64,000 nucleotides of DNA from an uncultured Croceitalea sp. (GCA_947494805.1 CANLWK010000005.1:171273-235272); one strand, 5' to 3'. Shown: positions 25,577-34,613, counted from the stretch's first letter. A program made the numbers and translations. Notes: generated by a model not told the origin, from the letters alone.

Positions 25577-26815
25577 TTAATGGGTAGGGTCCCTATACAA
25601 TAAATGTTTGGCCCTAATCTTTTTAAAGGTTGTTAGGTCTTCTTTCCAAGTTGCTTTTATTTCTTCTTCTGATAACCCGGCTTCAATTTGTTGTTGTAAT
25701 ACCTCGGTGCCTGCATGTTTGGTGAATGAAGCCGTTTTGAAAAAACTTTCTTTATCATTTGAATGCTGATATGCTTTTAACAACCATTGCAATGAAACGG
25801 AATCCATTTTTGGGTGTGTTGATAAATCTTCTCCATAACATAGTTTACCTTCTTCCTTCGGATACTTAGAGCCAAAGTTGGGTTTCGGAATATAACTGAA
25901 AATAAATGTAGCACTATCCAAAAAAGCGGCCCCATAGCGTTGAAATTGAAATTCGGTGCCCCGGCCTGCGTTTATGGTGGTGCCTTCAAAAAGTCCGAGA
26001 CTTGGGTAAAGATTTATGGAAATATCATTTGGCAGGTTGGGTGAGGGACGAATGGGTAGCTCGTAGCTGCTACCATGGACATAGTTTTTCAATGGAATTA
26101 CCGTTAAATCAGATTTGGCACCATCGGTCAGCCATCCTTCCTCATTCAGCATTTGAGCATATTCGCCAATGGTCATGCCATAGACCAAAGGTATTTGTTG
26201 ATAGCCTAAAAAACTGGTATGCGCCGCTTTCATCGTAGGGCCATCAACATAATGGGCATTGGGGTTGGGCCTGTCCAAAACAACAATCGGAATTTTAGCC
26301 TTTGCGCAAGCTTCCATTACCAGCTGTAAAGTAGCGATGTAGGTGTAAAAACGTACGCCCACATCTTGTATGTCAAAAAGCACCAAATCTATTTTTTCCA
26401 ATTGCTCAGGTGTAGGTTTTTTGTTTTTGCCATGCAGTGATAAGATGGGCAACCCCGTTTTGTTGTCGAACCCATCTTTTACCGCTTCACCAGCATCTGC
26501 CTTACCGCGAAAACCATGTTCGGGCGCAAATACACTTTGAATGTCCACGTTCAATGATAACAGCGAATCGACCAAATGGGTATAGCCTTCCTGCTTAAAG
26601 ATAACAGAGGTCTGATTGGCTACAACTGCAATTTTTCTGTTTTGTAGCAACGGTATAAATGCCCGTGTTCGATTGGCGCTTACAATGATTTCCTTTTCAA
26701 CGACTTCAGTAGTTGAAATTTCTTTTTTTGTGGGTGTCGCTTGCTTTTGTCCACAGCTCAAAAAGCAAATGCTTAAACATAAAACTGTACTTTTGAATCT
26801 AGAGAAAAACGGCAT
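25577..26815 (-). CDS. NamZ-type exo-beta-N-acetylmuramidase (DUF1343, GH171)
   Basis: The protein has 412 residues from ATG 26815. The lipoprotein signal is LCLSICFLSCGQK, with Cys at about 22. Conserved DUF1343 blocks follow: VVANQTS, FAPEHGFRG near 95, DIQDVGVRFYTYI near 150, LDRPNPN, SPNLPNDIS and GTTINAGRGTE. Characterised members (NamZ of Bacillus) remove non-reducing N-acetylmuramic acid from cell-wall fragments, here at the periplasmic face. The start codon lies only 3 bases from the TTG start of the divergent permease gene. It faces the tiny membrane gene convergently with 1 base between stop codons. Confidence 0.9.
   Translation of the reverse strand: MPFFSRFKSTVLCLSICFLSCGQKQATPTKKEISTTEVVEKEIIVSANRTRAFIPLLQNRKIAVVANQTSVIFKQEGYTHLVDSLLSLNVDIQSVFAPEHGFRGKADAGEAVKDGFDNKTGLPILSLHGKNKKPTPEQLEKIDLVLFDIQDVGVRFYTYIATLQLVMEACAKAKIPIVVLDRPNPNAHYVDGPTMKAAHTSFLGYQQIPLVYGMTIGEYAQMLNEEGWLTDGAKSDLTVIPLKNYVHGSSYELPIRPSPNLPNDISINLYPSLGLFEGTTINAGRGTEFQFQRYGAAFLDSATFIFSYIPKPNFGSKYPKEEGKLCYGEDLSTHPKMDSVSLQWLLKAYQHSNDKESFFKTASFTKHAGTEVLQQQIEAGLSEEEIKATWKEDLTTFKKIRAKHLLYRDPTH
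26788..26795 (+). promoter_or_regulatory. -7 promoter element of the permease gene, inside the NamZ coding region
   Basis: TACTTTTG is a perfect TAnnTTTG, 23 bases before the TTG start 26819. It lies inside the N-terminal codons of the divergent NamZ gene. No good TTG lies at the usual spacing upstream. Confidence 0.45.
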
Positions 26816-26818
26816 CAA

Positions 26819-28060
26819 TTGAATTTAGAGTTTTTTATTGCCAAACGCCTGATTACAGGGAAGGAGCATAAAATTAGTATTTCTGCCCCTATAATTAAAA
26901 TCGCCATTGCCGCCATAGCCATCGGTATCATCATGATGTTGATTGCCATTACAACGGCTTCGGGCCTACAGTTAAAGATACGCGAGAAAGTCGCTGCTTT
27001 TAATGGGCATATTCAACTTTTCAATTTTGACAACAATAATTCTGAGGTATCTGTTGTGCCTGTTTCCATGTTGCAAGATTTTTATCCGGAATTCAGTGGG
27101 GTTGATGGTATCTCACATATTCAGGCTGTTGCAGTCAAAGCTGGTATAATACGTACTGAAAAGACCTTTGAAGGTATTTTGGCAAAAGGCGCCGGTAAAG
27201 ATTATAACTGGACCGCTTTCGAAGATTTCTTGGTAGCGGGCAGATTGCCCAATTTTAAAGATGATTTGAATGAAGAGGCCATGATCTCTAGAATTTTGGC
27301 TTCGAAACTACAGCTTGAGGTCGGAGATTCATTTTTTTCAATTTTTCTAAAGGACGGCGATTTAAGCAAGACCCCAAACAATAGAAAGTTCAACGTAGTC
27401 GGTATTTACGATAGTGGGTTTGAAGAGTTGGATGCCTCCTACATTTTTGTCGATTTACGGCACATTCAACGTATGAACAAATGGAAGGCCGACCAGGTGG
27501 GCAACTTTGAGGTTTTTCTTGATGATTTTGACCAAATCGAGGCAAAGACCAATGAAATCTACGGAAAAACAGTTTCAAGTCTGGACACCCAAAACCTAAA
27601 AAACAAATACTTTAAGATTTTCGAATGGATTGCATTATTTGATTTCAATACGGCCCTGATTATTGGTATTATGATACTCGTAGGGGGGATCAATATGATA
27701 ACCGCACTTTTGGTTTTAATTCTAGAACGTACCCAAATGATAGGCGTTCTAAAAGCATTGGGGTCACAAGATTGGACGATTAGAAAAGTATTCTTGTACA
27801 ATGCCGCATATCTTATTGGTATTGGCCTTTTTTGGGGTAATTTGATAGGACTGACCTTTATAATACTGCAACAAAAGTTTCGTTTTTTGAAGTTTCCAAA
27901 CCCTGAAGAGTATTATGTGGAATACGTACCCGTGCATATTGAATGGCTGTCGGTACTGTTATTGAACATTGGGGTCATGCTATTGTGTTTATTGATGTTG
28001 CTGATTCCTTCATATGCCATTTCGAAGATTTCACCAGTGAAGGCGATTAAGTTTGAGTAG
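26819..28060 (+). CDS. Lipoprotein-release type ABC transporter permease (LolC/LolE, FtsX-MacB superfamily)
   Basis: The protein has 413 residues. The start is TTG 26819: no ATG exists in front of the conserved N-terminal FFIAKRLITGKEHK, and family members start just before it. First membrane helix about 24-47; a large periplasmic domain about 50-275; three further helices (about 275-300, 325-355, 370-400) form the FtsX core. The C-terminus ends with ISKISPVKAIKFE. LolC/E proteins extract outer-membrane lipoproteins from the inner membrane with the ATPase LolD, which is not in this window. The start lies 3 bases from the divergent NamZ start. Confidence 0.9.
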   Translation: MNLEFFIAKRLITGKEHKISISAPIIKIAIAAIAIGIIMMLIAITTASGLQLKIREKVAAFNGHIQLFNFDNNNSEVSVVPVSMLQDFYPEFSGVDGISHIQAVAVKAGIIRTEKTFEGILAKGAGKDYNWTAFEDFLVAGRLPNFKDDLNEEAMISRILASKLQLEVGDSFFSIFLKDGDLSKTPNNRKFNVVGIYDSGFEELDASYIFVDLRHIQRMNKWKADQVGNFEVFLDDFDQIEAKTNEIYGKTVSSLDTQNLKNKYFKIFEWIALFDFNTALIIGIMILVGGINMITALLVLILERTQMIGVLKALGSQDWTIRKVFLYNAAYLIGIGLFWGNLIGLTFIILQQKFRFLKFPNPEEYYVEYVPVHIEWLSVLLLNIGVMLLCLLMLLIPSYAISKISPVKAIKFE

Positions 28061-28173
28061 TTTGCCGGACTTTGCATTTTTTTTGATTCTTCGTTTATAG
28101 TTTTGTCCACCGTACATTGGCCGCTGTTTACAGATTTCAATTGACAAACCTCGCATTTCTTGTGACATAAACT

Positions 28174-28181
28174 TACCTTTG
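28174..28181 (+). promoter_or_regulatory. -7 promoter element ahead of the cysteine synthase-type gene
   Basis: TACCTTTG is a perfect TAnnTTTG. The start codon lies 8 bases further on (28190), so the leader would be only a few bases long. Confidence 0.5.
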
Positions 28182-28189
28182 CACCCGTT

Positions 28190-29173
28190 ATGAAATACGC
28201 TAAAAACATTTTGGGGACCATTGGTCATACGCCTTTGGTCAAACTGAATAAATTGACCGCTGACCTACCTTGTTTGGTGCTCGCAAAGTATGAAACCTTT
28301 AACCCTGGGAATTCGGTAAAGGACAGAATGGCATTGCAAATGGTCGAAGATGCCGAGGCTGCCGGAATCTTAAAACCTGGTGGTACGATTATCGAAGGTA
28401 CGTCGGGCAATACGGGTATGGGGCTGGCACTGGCGGCCGTAGTCAAGGGGTACAAAATGATATGTGTCATCAGTGACAAACAATCAAAAGAAAAAATTGA
28501 TATTCTAAAGGCAGTTGGTAGTGAGGTGCATGTGTGCCCTACAGACGTGGCGCCAGAAGACCCGCGTAGTTACTATTCTACGGCAAAGCGCCTTTCGAGA
28601 GAACTGCCCAATTCATGGTATGTCAATCAGTACGACAACCCAAGTAATTGTAAGGCTCATTTTTTGAGTACGGGACCAGAAATCTGGGAACAGACCGAAG
28701 GTAAAGTGACTCATTTTGTCGTGGGCGTTGGCACAGGCGGTACTATTTCAGGTGTTGGCTCTTATTTAAAGATGAAGAACCCAAATGTCAAAGTTTGGGG
28801 TATTGACACCTATGGTTCTGTATTTAAAAAGTATCACGAAACGGGTATTTTTGATGAGAATGAGATCTATCCGTATGTTACCGAGGGTATTGGTGAAGAT
28901 ATTTTGCCCAGAAACGTTCGCTTTGAGGTCATTGATGGCTTTACCAAAGTGACCGATAAGGATGCTGCTGTATACACCCAAAGATTGGCCAAAGAAGAAG
29001 GGATGTTTTTGGGCAATTCTGCCGGGGCAGCAATGAAAGGCCTGTTACAACTAAAAGAACACTTTGGTGAAGACGATGTAGTTGTCGTGCTCTTTCATGA
29101 CCATGGCAGTCGTTATGTGGGCAAGATGTTCAATGACGATTGGATGCGTGATATGGGGTATCTGGAGCAATAG
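28190..29173 (+). CDS. PLP-dependent cysteine synthase/cystathionine beta-synthase-like enzyme
   Basis: The protein has 327 residues. The PLP Lys44 lies in NPGNSVKDR, the substrate loop is GTSGNTGMGLA near 70, and the phosphate loop is GVGTGGTISG near 183. The stretch PEDPRSYYS is characteristic of the cystathionine beta-synthase side of the family, rather than of CysK. The regulatory CBS domains and haem domain of eukaryotic CBS are absent. It could join serine with homocysteine, or O-acetylserine with sulfide. No other sulfur gene is adjacent, so the reaction cannot be fixed. The enzyme is cytoplasmic. Confidence 0.9.
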   Translation: MKYAKNILGTIGHTPLVKLNKLTADLPCLVLAKYETFNPGNSVKDRMALQMVEDAEAAGILKPGGTIIEGTSGNTGMGLALAAVVKGYKMICVISDKQSKEKIDILKAVGSEVHVCPTDVAPEDPRSYYSTAKRLSRELPNSWYVNQYDNPSNCKAHFLSTGPEIWEQTEGKVTHFVVGVGTGGTISGVGSYLKMKNPNVKVWGIDTYGSVFKKYHETGIFDENEIYPYVTEGIGEDILPRNVRFEVIDGFTKVTDKDAAVYTQRLAKEEGMFLGNSAGAAMKGLLQLKEHFGEDDVVVVLFHDHGSRYVGKMFNDDWMRDMGYLEQ

Positions 29174-29205
29174 ATCATATGAAAAAGGTAAACATTGATT
29201 TGTAA

Positions 29206-29997
29206 ATGAATAAGGTAAAGATGACAACACTGGCACTGGGCAATCAAACGGTACAAATTGATGAAGGTGAATTGGTAAGTTATAAGGTAGACGGACATGA
29301 GTTCATTCATCAAAAGGGAAGTCCTGGTTGGGGAAGCGCCGATACTGAAATGTTTCCTATAATAGGCCCGGTCGCAGAAGCCAATTTTATTGTTAAGACT
29401 ACGCGGGGTGGCTCGGTACAAGATCAACACGGCCATTTTCGCCTCTTAAAATATGATTTGGTGTTAAGTTCGGTAAGATCTGCGGTTTTTAGAAAAGCTT
29501 ACGAAGCAGGTACCTTGGTCGATAACAAAAAGTATCCTGAGAACTCTAACAAGGCCCAATTGAGTTGGCCCTATAGTTTCAAGTTTGAGAAAGCATTTGA
29601 ACTGACCGATACAGGCCTTGAAGTACGGTTTACAATTACCGGTGATGAAGGTATGCCTTTTATGTTGGGGTATCATCCTGCATTTAAACTATATACCGCT
29701 GCGCCAACCATTCATGCCCATGGCCCAACGATTACGTTGGATGAAGTATTGGCTGTTGGAAGTAGAGCTTTAGAAGTGCCCAATTGCAACAAGATAACCT
29801 TGAAAGACAAGAAGTCAATTACCATTGCAATCGAAGGGTTTCAACATTTTATGTGTTGGACAGAGGTCCGTAATATGGTTTGTATTGAACCAATCACTTT
29901 TTATCCGTATGCTGTAGAGCAACAAGACCTGCACAAGGGTTTTCAAAAGCTGAAGGGTTCTGCAACATTTAAGGTCTCACTTAGCGTATCAGATTAG
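29206..29997 (+). CDS. Aldose 1-epimerase (galactose mutarotase-like) family protein
   Basis: The protein has 263 residues; ATG 29221 is an alternative start. The beta-sandwich of the mutarotase superfamily is recognisable: FPIIGPV near 49, HGHFRL, MLGYHPAFKL near 155 with the conserved His, and VCIEPITFYP near 225 with the catalytic Glu region. Relatives include LacX and YeaD (glucose-6-phosphate epimerase). The substrate is unknown. It follows the cysteine synthase-type gene by 32 bases on the same strand. Its stop overlaps the stop of the convergent regulator gene (TTAG at 29994-29997). Confidence 0.88.
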   Translation: MNKVKMTTLALGNQTVQIDEGELVSYKVDGHEFIHQKGSPGWGSADTEMFPIIGPVAEANFIVKTTRGGSVQDQHGHFRLLKYDLVLSSVRSAVFRKAYEAGTLVDNKKYPENSNKAQLSWPYSFKFEKAFELTDTGLEVRFTITGDEGMPFMLGYHPAFKLYTAAPTIHAHGPTITLDEVLAVGSRALEVPNCNKITLKDKKSITIAIEGFQHFMCWTEVRNMVCIEPITFYPYAVEQQDLHKGFQKLKGSATFKVSLSVSD

Positions 29998-31469
29998 CCG
30001 AACTGTTTTTGCAGGGCTTCGACCACGCTTTCAGTAGCTGTATTTTTTTCTGCAAGTTGCAATAGCGTGGGCGGTGCTTGACGTACTTCGCAATCTTTTA
30101 TGGCACAACGATTACAGGTTACACCGACGTCAAAACGCTTAATATCTGGATGGTTCAAAAACTTGACCTTTTTTTGCAGTTGTGCATTGACCTGAATACC
30201 CAAGCTTACACTACGAAATTCATCTTCTTTAAAGGGGTCTTTGGTGGCCGAAGAAAAAATGAGGTATGACAATCCACTATCGGGATAATGGGAGATTTGA
30301 ACATCCATTTGGTGCTCACTATCTGTTTTGGCGATGTCTTGAAGTACTCGAATGGAGACCCATCGCCTGCAGTACATCTCGTCATTTTCATTGCCGCGGG
30401 GTGAATGCTGGTGTGTCAGGTGCAGTTCTTTGTTCAGATCAAAACGATTGCTTCTTTTTTTATGTCCGAACCTGAGAAAGAAGAGGTTTTCCAATTGGTA
30501 ATCCGTCGGTAAAATATTGGTCAATCGTTGGTACAACGATTCAGGGGATGCATTGTAGTTTTTATTGATCCCTCCCAAAAACGTTTTGTCAAATTGTGGC
30601 TTGGCCAGAAACTTGTTGAGGTCTTGTTTAAAGGCTTTTCTGGGTATAATGAGCGCTCCCGCAAAATAGGAGGCGTAAAAATTGTTCAGTACTTGATCAA
30701 AGTTGTCAAATTTGATCCAAGTGAAGGTGTATAGACGTTCTGCAATATTCAAAAAATTATAGCCTAACTCTTTGGCATAGATAAATGTACGTTGGGCGTC
30801 ATCGATATGGCCGGCGATAAGCAATGTTTTGGTTTTGGGTACAAAAACCGACCTGAGGTTGTCGAGTTCTTTGTATTTGGTTAGATCGCTGTTGTTTATC
30901 GTATACCCATATTCTTGAACAAGAATTTCTTCAAGCTCTTCGGCATTGACCGACTTTTTGAGATTGATATGATAGGCTTTTGCAAACTGTTCAACAGCTG
31001 TTTCCAGATCAGGAAAGAAGTTGTTGTTGGCTTCTTGGTATGAACGCAGGGCGGCAAGGTAAAAGTTTTCCTTTCCGAAGTCATAGTGTTTGGCAATCTC
31101 AATTATGGTGCTGATGAATGTGTTCACCTTGGCCGGTGCGTTGGCAACGATATCGATAAGATCACCCTCTTTGATGCCGAATAAGTGCAATGGCAGTTCT
31201 TTCAATACTTTGGACTGTAGCAAGGCACCGACGGGTGCAAGGTTTTTATCGAGCTTTAGTGAGACCAAACTGTCGTAAGGCACCTCTAACTTATCCGCTA
31301 GTAATACGATTTTATCGGTTTTTGGATACTTTTTGCCCTTTTCAATCTCGTTGAGGTAAGATTTTGACAATCCAGTAAGCTTTGAAAGCCCAAATAAAGA
31401 AAGGCTTTTTCCAGTTCTGATTTGTTTCAGTTTAAGTCCAAAGATTAGTTTGATGTATTCGTTTTCCAT
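29994..31469 (-). CDS. ScfR/RamB-like XRE-family regulator with a degenerate ImmA/IrrE domain
   Basis: The protein has 491 residues: an N-terminal XRE helix-turn-helix (about 8-65, SLFGLSKLTGLSKSYLNEIE), a middle ImmA/IrrE-like region (about 150-300) and a C-terminal DUF2083-type domain. The latter holds a Cys cluster near 455-465 (CNRCAIKDC). In the middle region the zincin motif is replaced (AKELGYN where HExxH is expected), so it is not a protease. Relatives RamB, PrpR and ScfR sense short-chain acyl-CoA or acetate status and control the glyoxylate and methylcitrate genes. Here it is divergent from malate synthase and isocitrate lyase. Phased GCGAA sites in the gap support direct control. 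Confidence 0.9.
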   Translation of the reverse strand: MENEYIKLIFGLKLKQIRTGKSLSLFGLSKLTGLSKSYLNEIEKGKKYPKTDKIVLLADKLEVPYDSLVSLKLDKNLAPVGALLQSKVLKELPLHLFGIKEGDLIDIVANAPAKVNTFISTIIEIAKHYDFGKENFYLAALRSYQEANNNFFPDLETAVEQFAKAYHINLKKSVNAEELEEILVQEYGYTINNSDLTKYKELDNLRSVFVPKTKTLLIAGHIDDAQRTFIYAKELGYNFLNIAERLYTFTWIKFDNFDQVLNNFYASYFAGALIIPRKAFKQDLNKFLAKPQFDKTFLGGINKNYNASPESLYQRLTNILPTDYQLENLFFLRFGHKKRSNRFDLNKELHLTHQHSPRGNENDEMYCRRWVSIRVLQDIAKTDSEHQMDVQISHYPDSGLSYLIFSSATKDPFKEDEFRSVSLGIQVNAQLQKKVKFLNHPDIKRFDVGVTCNRCAIKDCEVRQAPPTLLQLAEKNTATESVVEALQKQFG

Positions 31470-31479
31470 ATTTCGTGAT

Positions 31480-31487
31480 CAAAGATA
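31480..31487 (-). promoter_or_regulatory. -7 promoter element of the ScfR/RamB-like regulator gene
   Basis: On the minus strand 31487-31480 reads TATCTTTG, a perfect TAnnTTTG, 10 bases before the start codon. The first GCGAA site (31497-31501) lies just upstream of it, where a bound regulator would block transcription; autorepression is inferred. Confidence 0.6.
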
Positions 31488-31496
31488 TCGAATTTT

Positions 31497-31545
31497 GCGA
31501 ATATGGTAAAAATAGCGAAAAACTAATATTTAGCGAACGTTCGCT
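31497..31545. promoter_or_regulatory. Phased GCGAA operator array in the regulator-aceB gap
   Basis: GCGAA begins at 31497, 31515 and 31533, an exact 18-base pitch. The third copy is half of a 14-bp perfect palindrome (AGCGAACGTTCGCT, 31532-31545). The first site overlaps the regulator's promoter. The last abuts the TTG of the aceB promoter, a position typical for an activator. RamB of Corynebacterium binds an AAAACTTTGCAAA-type site; the first copy here, TTTTGCGAA, is similar in outline. Confidence 0.65.
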
Positions 31546-31575
31546 TGTTTTTAAAAAAGTTTTGACCTATCCTTG
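31545..31575 (+). promoter_or_regulatory. Promoter of aceB-aceA
   Basis: TTG at 31545-31547, then 20 bases, then TATCCTTG at 31568-31575 (one mismatch from TAnnTTTG). The start codon of malate synthase lies 21 bases further on. The -33 TTG shares its first base with the end of the palindromic operator. Confidence 0.55.
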
Positions 31576-31596
31576 TGTAGCTAAAATCTTAAAGAC

Positions 31597-33195
31597 ATGG
31601 AAGAAACATTGATCGCACGTTCCGCATTACAGTTCTCTAATGAGGTGACAAACTACTATCCAGACTTATTGACTGATGACGCTATAACATTTATCATAGC
31701 GTTGCAGCGACGTTTTGATAAACGAAGGAGATATCTGTTGCAAAAAAGGGAAGAGCAGCAATTGGCATTTGATAATGGGGATTTTCCCTGTTTTCCAAAA
31801 GAGACGGAAGAAACGCGCAAAGCCGATTGGCAAGTACGCTATATACCCAATGATCTTCAAGATAGGCGTGTAGAGATTACGGGCCCGGTTGAACGAAAGA
31901 TGGTTATCAATGCACTTAATTCTGGAGCCAAAACCTTTATGGCCGACTTTGAAGATAGCAATTCACCATCTTGGGAGAATTGTATGCAAGGACAACAAAA
32001 CCTAATTGACGCGAACCAACGCACCATTTCTTTCTATGATCCAAAGCGTGATAAGCGCTATGCGCTCAATGATAAAACCGCGACCTTATTGGTCAGGCCA
32101 CGAGGGCTGCACTTGAACGAGAGACATCTACTTATTGATGGTAGGGAGGCCTCGGGTAGCTTGATCGATTTTGCACTGTACGTATTTCATAACACCAAAA
32201 TATTGCAAAACCGTGGCTCGGCGCCCTATTTCTACCTGCCCAAGCTAGAGCATTATTTAGAGGCACGCTGGTGGGACGATGTATTTACCTTTACTGAAGA
32301 TTATCTTGGTACCTATACAGGTACGTTCAAAGCAACAGTGCTGATAGAGACGATTACAGCGAGTTTTCAATTGGACGAAATCATTTACGAGCTTAAAAAT
32401 CATATCGTGGGCTTGAACTGTGGCCGTTGGGACTATATCTTCTCATACATCAAAAAATTCCGCAACCATCCAGAGTTTATATTGCCCAATCGAGATCAAA
32501 TAGGTATGCAAGTACCTTTTATGGATGCGTATTCAAGATTGGTCATTCAACGTTGCCATAAGCGGGGAATACATGCTATGGGGGGTATGGCGGCCCAGAT
32601 TCCCATTAAAGACAATCCGGCCGCGAATGTTGCAGCCCTTGAGAAAGTACGTCGCGACAAAGAACATGAAGTGAAGAACGGTCATGATGGTACTTGGGTA
32701 GCGCACCCTGCCTTGGTGCCAATTGCCATGAAAGAGTTTGATGCACATATGCGCACACCAAATCAATTGCATAGGCTTCGTGAAAACGATGTGATTACCG
32801 AAGCCGACCTCATAATTCCTTCACAGGGAACGATTACTGAAGACGGCGTTCGAAAGAATATCAACGTCGGTATTCTTTATTTGGAATCGTGGCTTAGGGG
32901 AAACGGGTGCGTTGCACTTTATAATTTGATGGAAGACGCTGCAACCGCTGAGATTTCACGTACCCAAGTATGGCAATGGTTGAAGTTTCAGGTGAACCTG
33001 GAAGATGGACGAAAATTTACACGAGAACTTTACCGAACCATTTTTGAGGAAGAGATTGAAAAAATCAAACATTTGGTAGGCAAGGGTAATCTTCACAACA
33101 CCAAGTTTGAGAAAGCCTTTGCCATGTTCGATGTGTTGGTGACCTCAGAAAAATTCAAAGAATTCTTAACGCTTGATGCGTACCGGGAATTATAA
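31597..33195 (+). CDS. aceB: Malate synthase A
   Basis: The protein has 532 residues, the usual length of the A form. Typical blocks: GPVERKMVINALNSGAKTFM, quoted as its start, MADFEDSNSPSW near 109, LLVRPRGLHL with the catalytic Arg near 165, and GTWVAHPALVPIA near 370. It condenses glyoxylate with acetyl-CoA to malate in the cytoplasm, the second step of the glyoxylate shunt. Isocitrate lyase follows on the same strand, and the divergent ScfR/RamB-like regulator probably controls both. The gene is complete and appears normal. Confidence 0.97.
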   Translation: MEETLIARSALQFSNEVTNYYPDLLTDDAITFIIALQRRFDKRRRYLLQKREEQQLAFDNGDFPCFPKETEETRKADWQVRYIPNDLQDRRVEITGPVERKMVINALNSGAKTFMADFEDSNSPSWENCMQGQQNLIDANQRTISFYDPKRDKRYALNDKTATLLVRPRGLHLNERHLLIDGREASGSLIDFALYVFHNTKILQNRGSAPYFYLPKLEHYLEARWWDDVFTFTEDYLGTYTGTFKATVLIETITASFQLDEIIYELKNHIVGLNCGRWDYIFSYIKKFRNHPEFILPNRDQIGMQVPFMDAYSRLVIQRCHKRGIHAMGGMAAQIPIKDNPAANVAALEKVRRDKEHEVKNGHDGTWVAHPALVPIAMKEFDAHMRTPNQLHRLRENDVITEADLIIPSQGTITEDGVRKNINVGILYLESWLRGNGCVALYNLMEDAATAEISRTQVWQWLKFQVNLEDGRKFTRELYRTIFEEEIEKIKHLVGKGNLHNTKFEKAFAMFDVLVTSEKFKEFLTLDAYREL

Positions 33196-33273
33196 ATCTA
33201 AATGTTAAAAAAAAATCCCATGAATGGGCGAACATTACATGGGACTCTTAATTCAATTTCGAAATTTAAAATT

Positions 33274-34551
33274 ATGGAAAAAAAAGAAAAGATTCAAGCA
33301 ATGGTAACCGATTGGACCATAAATCCAAGATGGAAAGGTATCGAAAGACCGTATACAGCTGAAGAGGTGGTTACCTTACAGGGTTCATATACCATTGACC
33401 ATTCAATTGCGCGACTTGGTGCCGAAAAATTATGGAACCGTTTGAACAGTCAAGATTTTGTAGCTGGTCTTGGAGCCTTAACGGGCAATCAAGCCATACA
33501 AGAAGTTGAAGCCGGTCTTGAAGCTATTTATTTAAGCGGATGGCAAGTAGCGGCAGATGCCAACTTGGCCGGTGAAATGTATCCAGACCAATCGCTCTAC
33601 CCGGCCAATAGTGTCCCCATGGTGGTAAGGCGAATAAATAATGCATTGTTGCGTGCCGACCAGATTCAATCGGTCAACGGTGTAACTGACAAAAAAGATT
33701 ATCTCGTCCCTATTGTAGCTGATGCCGAAGCTGGTTTTGGGGGTAACTTAAACGCTTTTGAATTGATGAAATCCATGATTGAAAATGGGGCGTCTGGGGT
33801 ACATTTTGAAGATCAACTGAGTTCTGCAAAAAAGTGTGGACACCTTGGCGGAAAGGTTTTGGTGCCCACCCAAGAAGCAATAAACAAACTGATTGCAGCA
33901 CGTTTGGCCGCTGATGTTATGGGGGTCCCTGCCGTTATCATTGCCAGAACCGATGCGGACGCCGCCAACCTATTGACCAGTGATATTGATGAACGTGACC
34001 GTAAATTCATTACTGGAGAACGTTCACCTGAAGGATTCTTTCATGTTAAGAACGGATTAGCGCAAGGCATTGATCGTGGTTTGAGTTATGCGCCATTTGC
34101 CGATTTGATCTGGTTAGAAACATCTACACCTGATTTGGAACAGGCCCGTATGTTTGCTGAAGCAATTCATGCGAAGTACCCTGGTAAAATGTTGGCGTAC
34201 AATTGCTCACCTTCATTCAATTGGGCAGCAAAACTGAGTACTGCCGAGATGGAGGTCTTCCGTGAAAAATTGGCAGCATTGGGTTACAAGTTTCAGTTTA
34301 TCACCCTCGCGGGTTTCCATGCGCTGAACACGAGTATGTTTGAGCTTTCAAAGGCTTACAAAGAACGTGGTATGGCCGGATACTCTGAATTGCAAGAGCG
34401 AGAGTTTGCCTTGCAAAAAGATGGTTTTAAAGCTGTGAAACACCAAGGTTTTGTGGGTACGAGTTATTTTGACTCGGTACAGAACATTGTGACTTCAGGC
34501 ACTTCTAGCACGGTCGCAATGAAAGATAGCACAGAAGCAACTCAGTTCTGA
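33274..34551 (+). CDS. aceA: Isocitrate lyase
   Basis: The protein has 425 residues from ATG 33274, where family members start ([18 protein letters not shown]); an in-frame ATG at 33202 would add an unlikely tail. The signature KKCGHLGGK places catalytic Cys188. [16 protein letters not shown]-type (DAEAGFGG) and NCSPSFNW blocks are present. It cleaves isocitrate to succinate and glyoxylate, allowing growth on acetate or fatty acids. The gap to malate synthase is 78 bases, and a strong terminator follows, so aceB-aceA form one unit. Confidence 0.97.
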   Translation: MEKKEKIQAMVTDWTINPRWKGIERPYTAEEVVTLQGSYTIDHSIARLGAEKLWNRLNSQDFVAGLGALTGNQAIQEVEAGLEAIYLSGWQVAADANLAGEMYPDQSLYPANSVPMVVRRINNALLRADQIQSVNGVTDKKDYLVPIVADAEAGFGGNLNAFELMKSMIENGASGVHFEDQLSSAKKCGHLGGKVLVPTQEAINKLIAARLAADVMGVPAVIIARTDADAANLLTSDIDERDRKFITGERSPEGFFHVKNGLAQGIDRGLSYAPFADLIWLETSTPDLEQARMFAEAIHAKYPGKMLAYNCSPSFNWAAKLSTAEMEVFREKLAALGYKFQFITLAGFHALNTSMFELSKAYKERGMAGYSELQEREFALQKDGFKAVKHQGFVGTSYFDSVQNIVTSGTSSTVAMKDSTEATQF

Positions 34552-34577
34552 CGCTTCTTTTTTTAGTTGGTTGATAG

Positions 34578-34613
34578 AGCGTTCCCATAAACCTATGGGA
34601 ACGCTTTCCTTTT
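34578..34613 (+). terminator. Rho-independent terminator of aceB-aceA
   Basis: AGCGTTCCCATA and TATGGGAACGCT form a perfect 12-bp stem around AACC (34578-34605), followed by TTCCTTTT. It lies 26 bases after the aceA stop. Confidence 0.85.
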
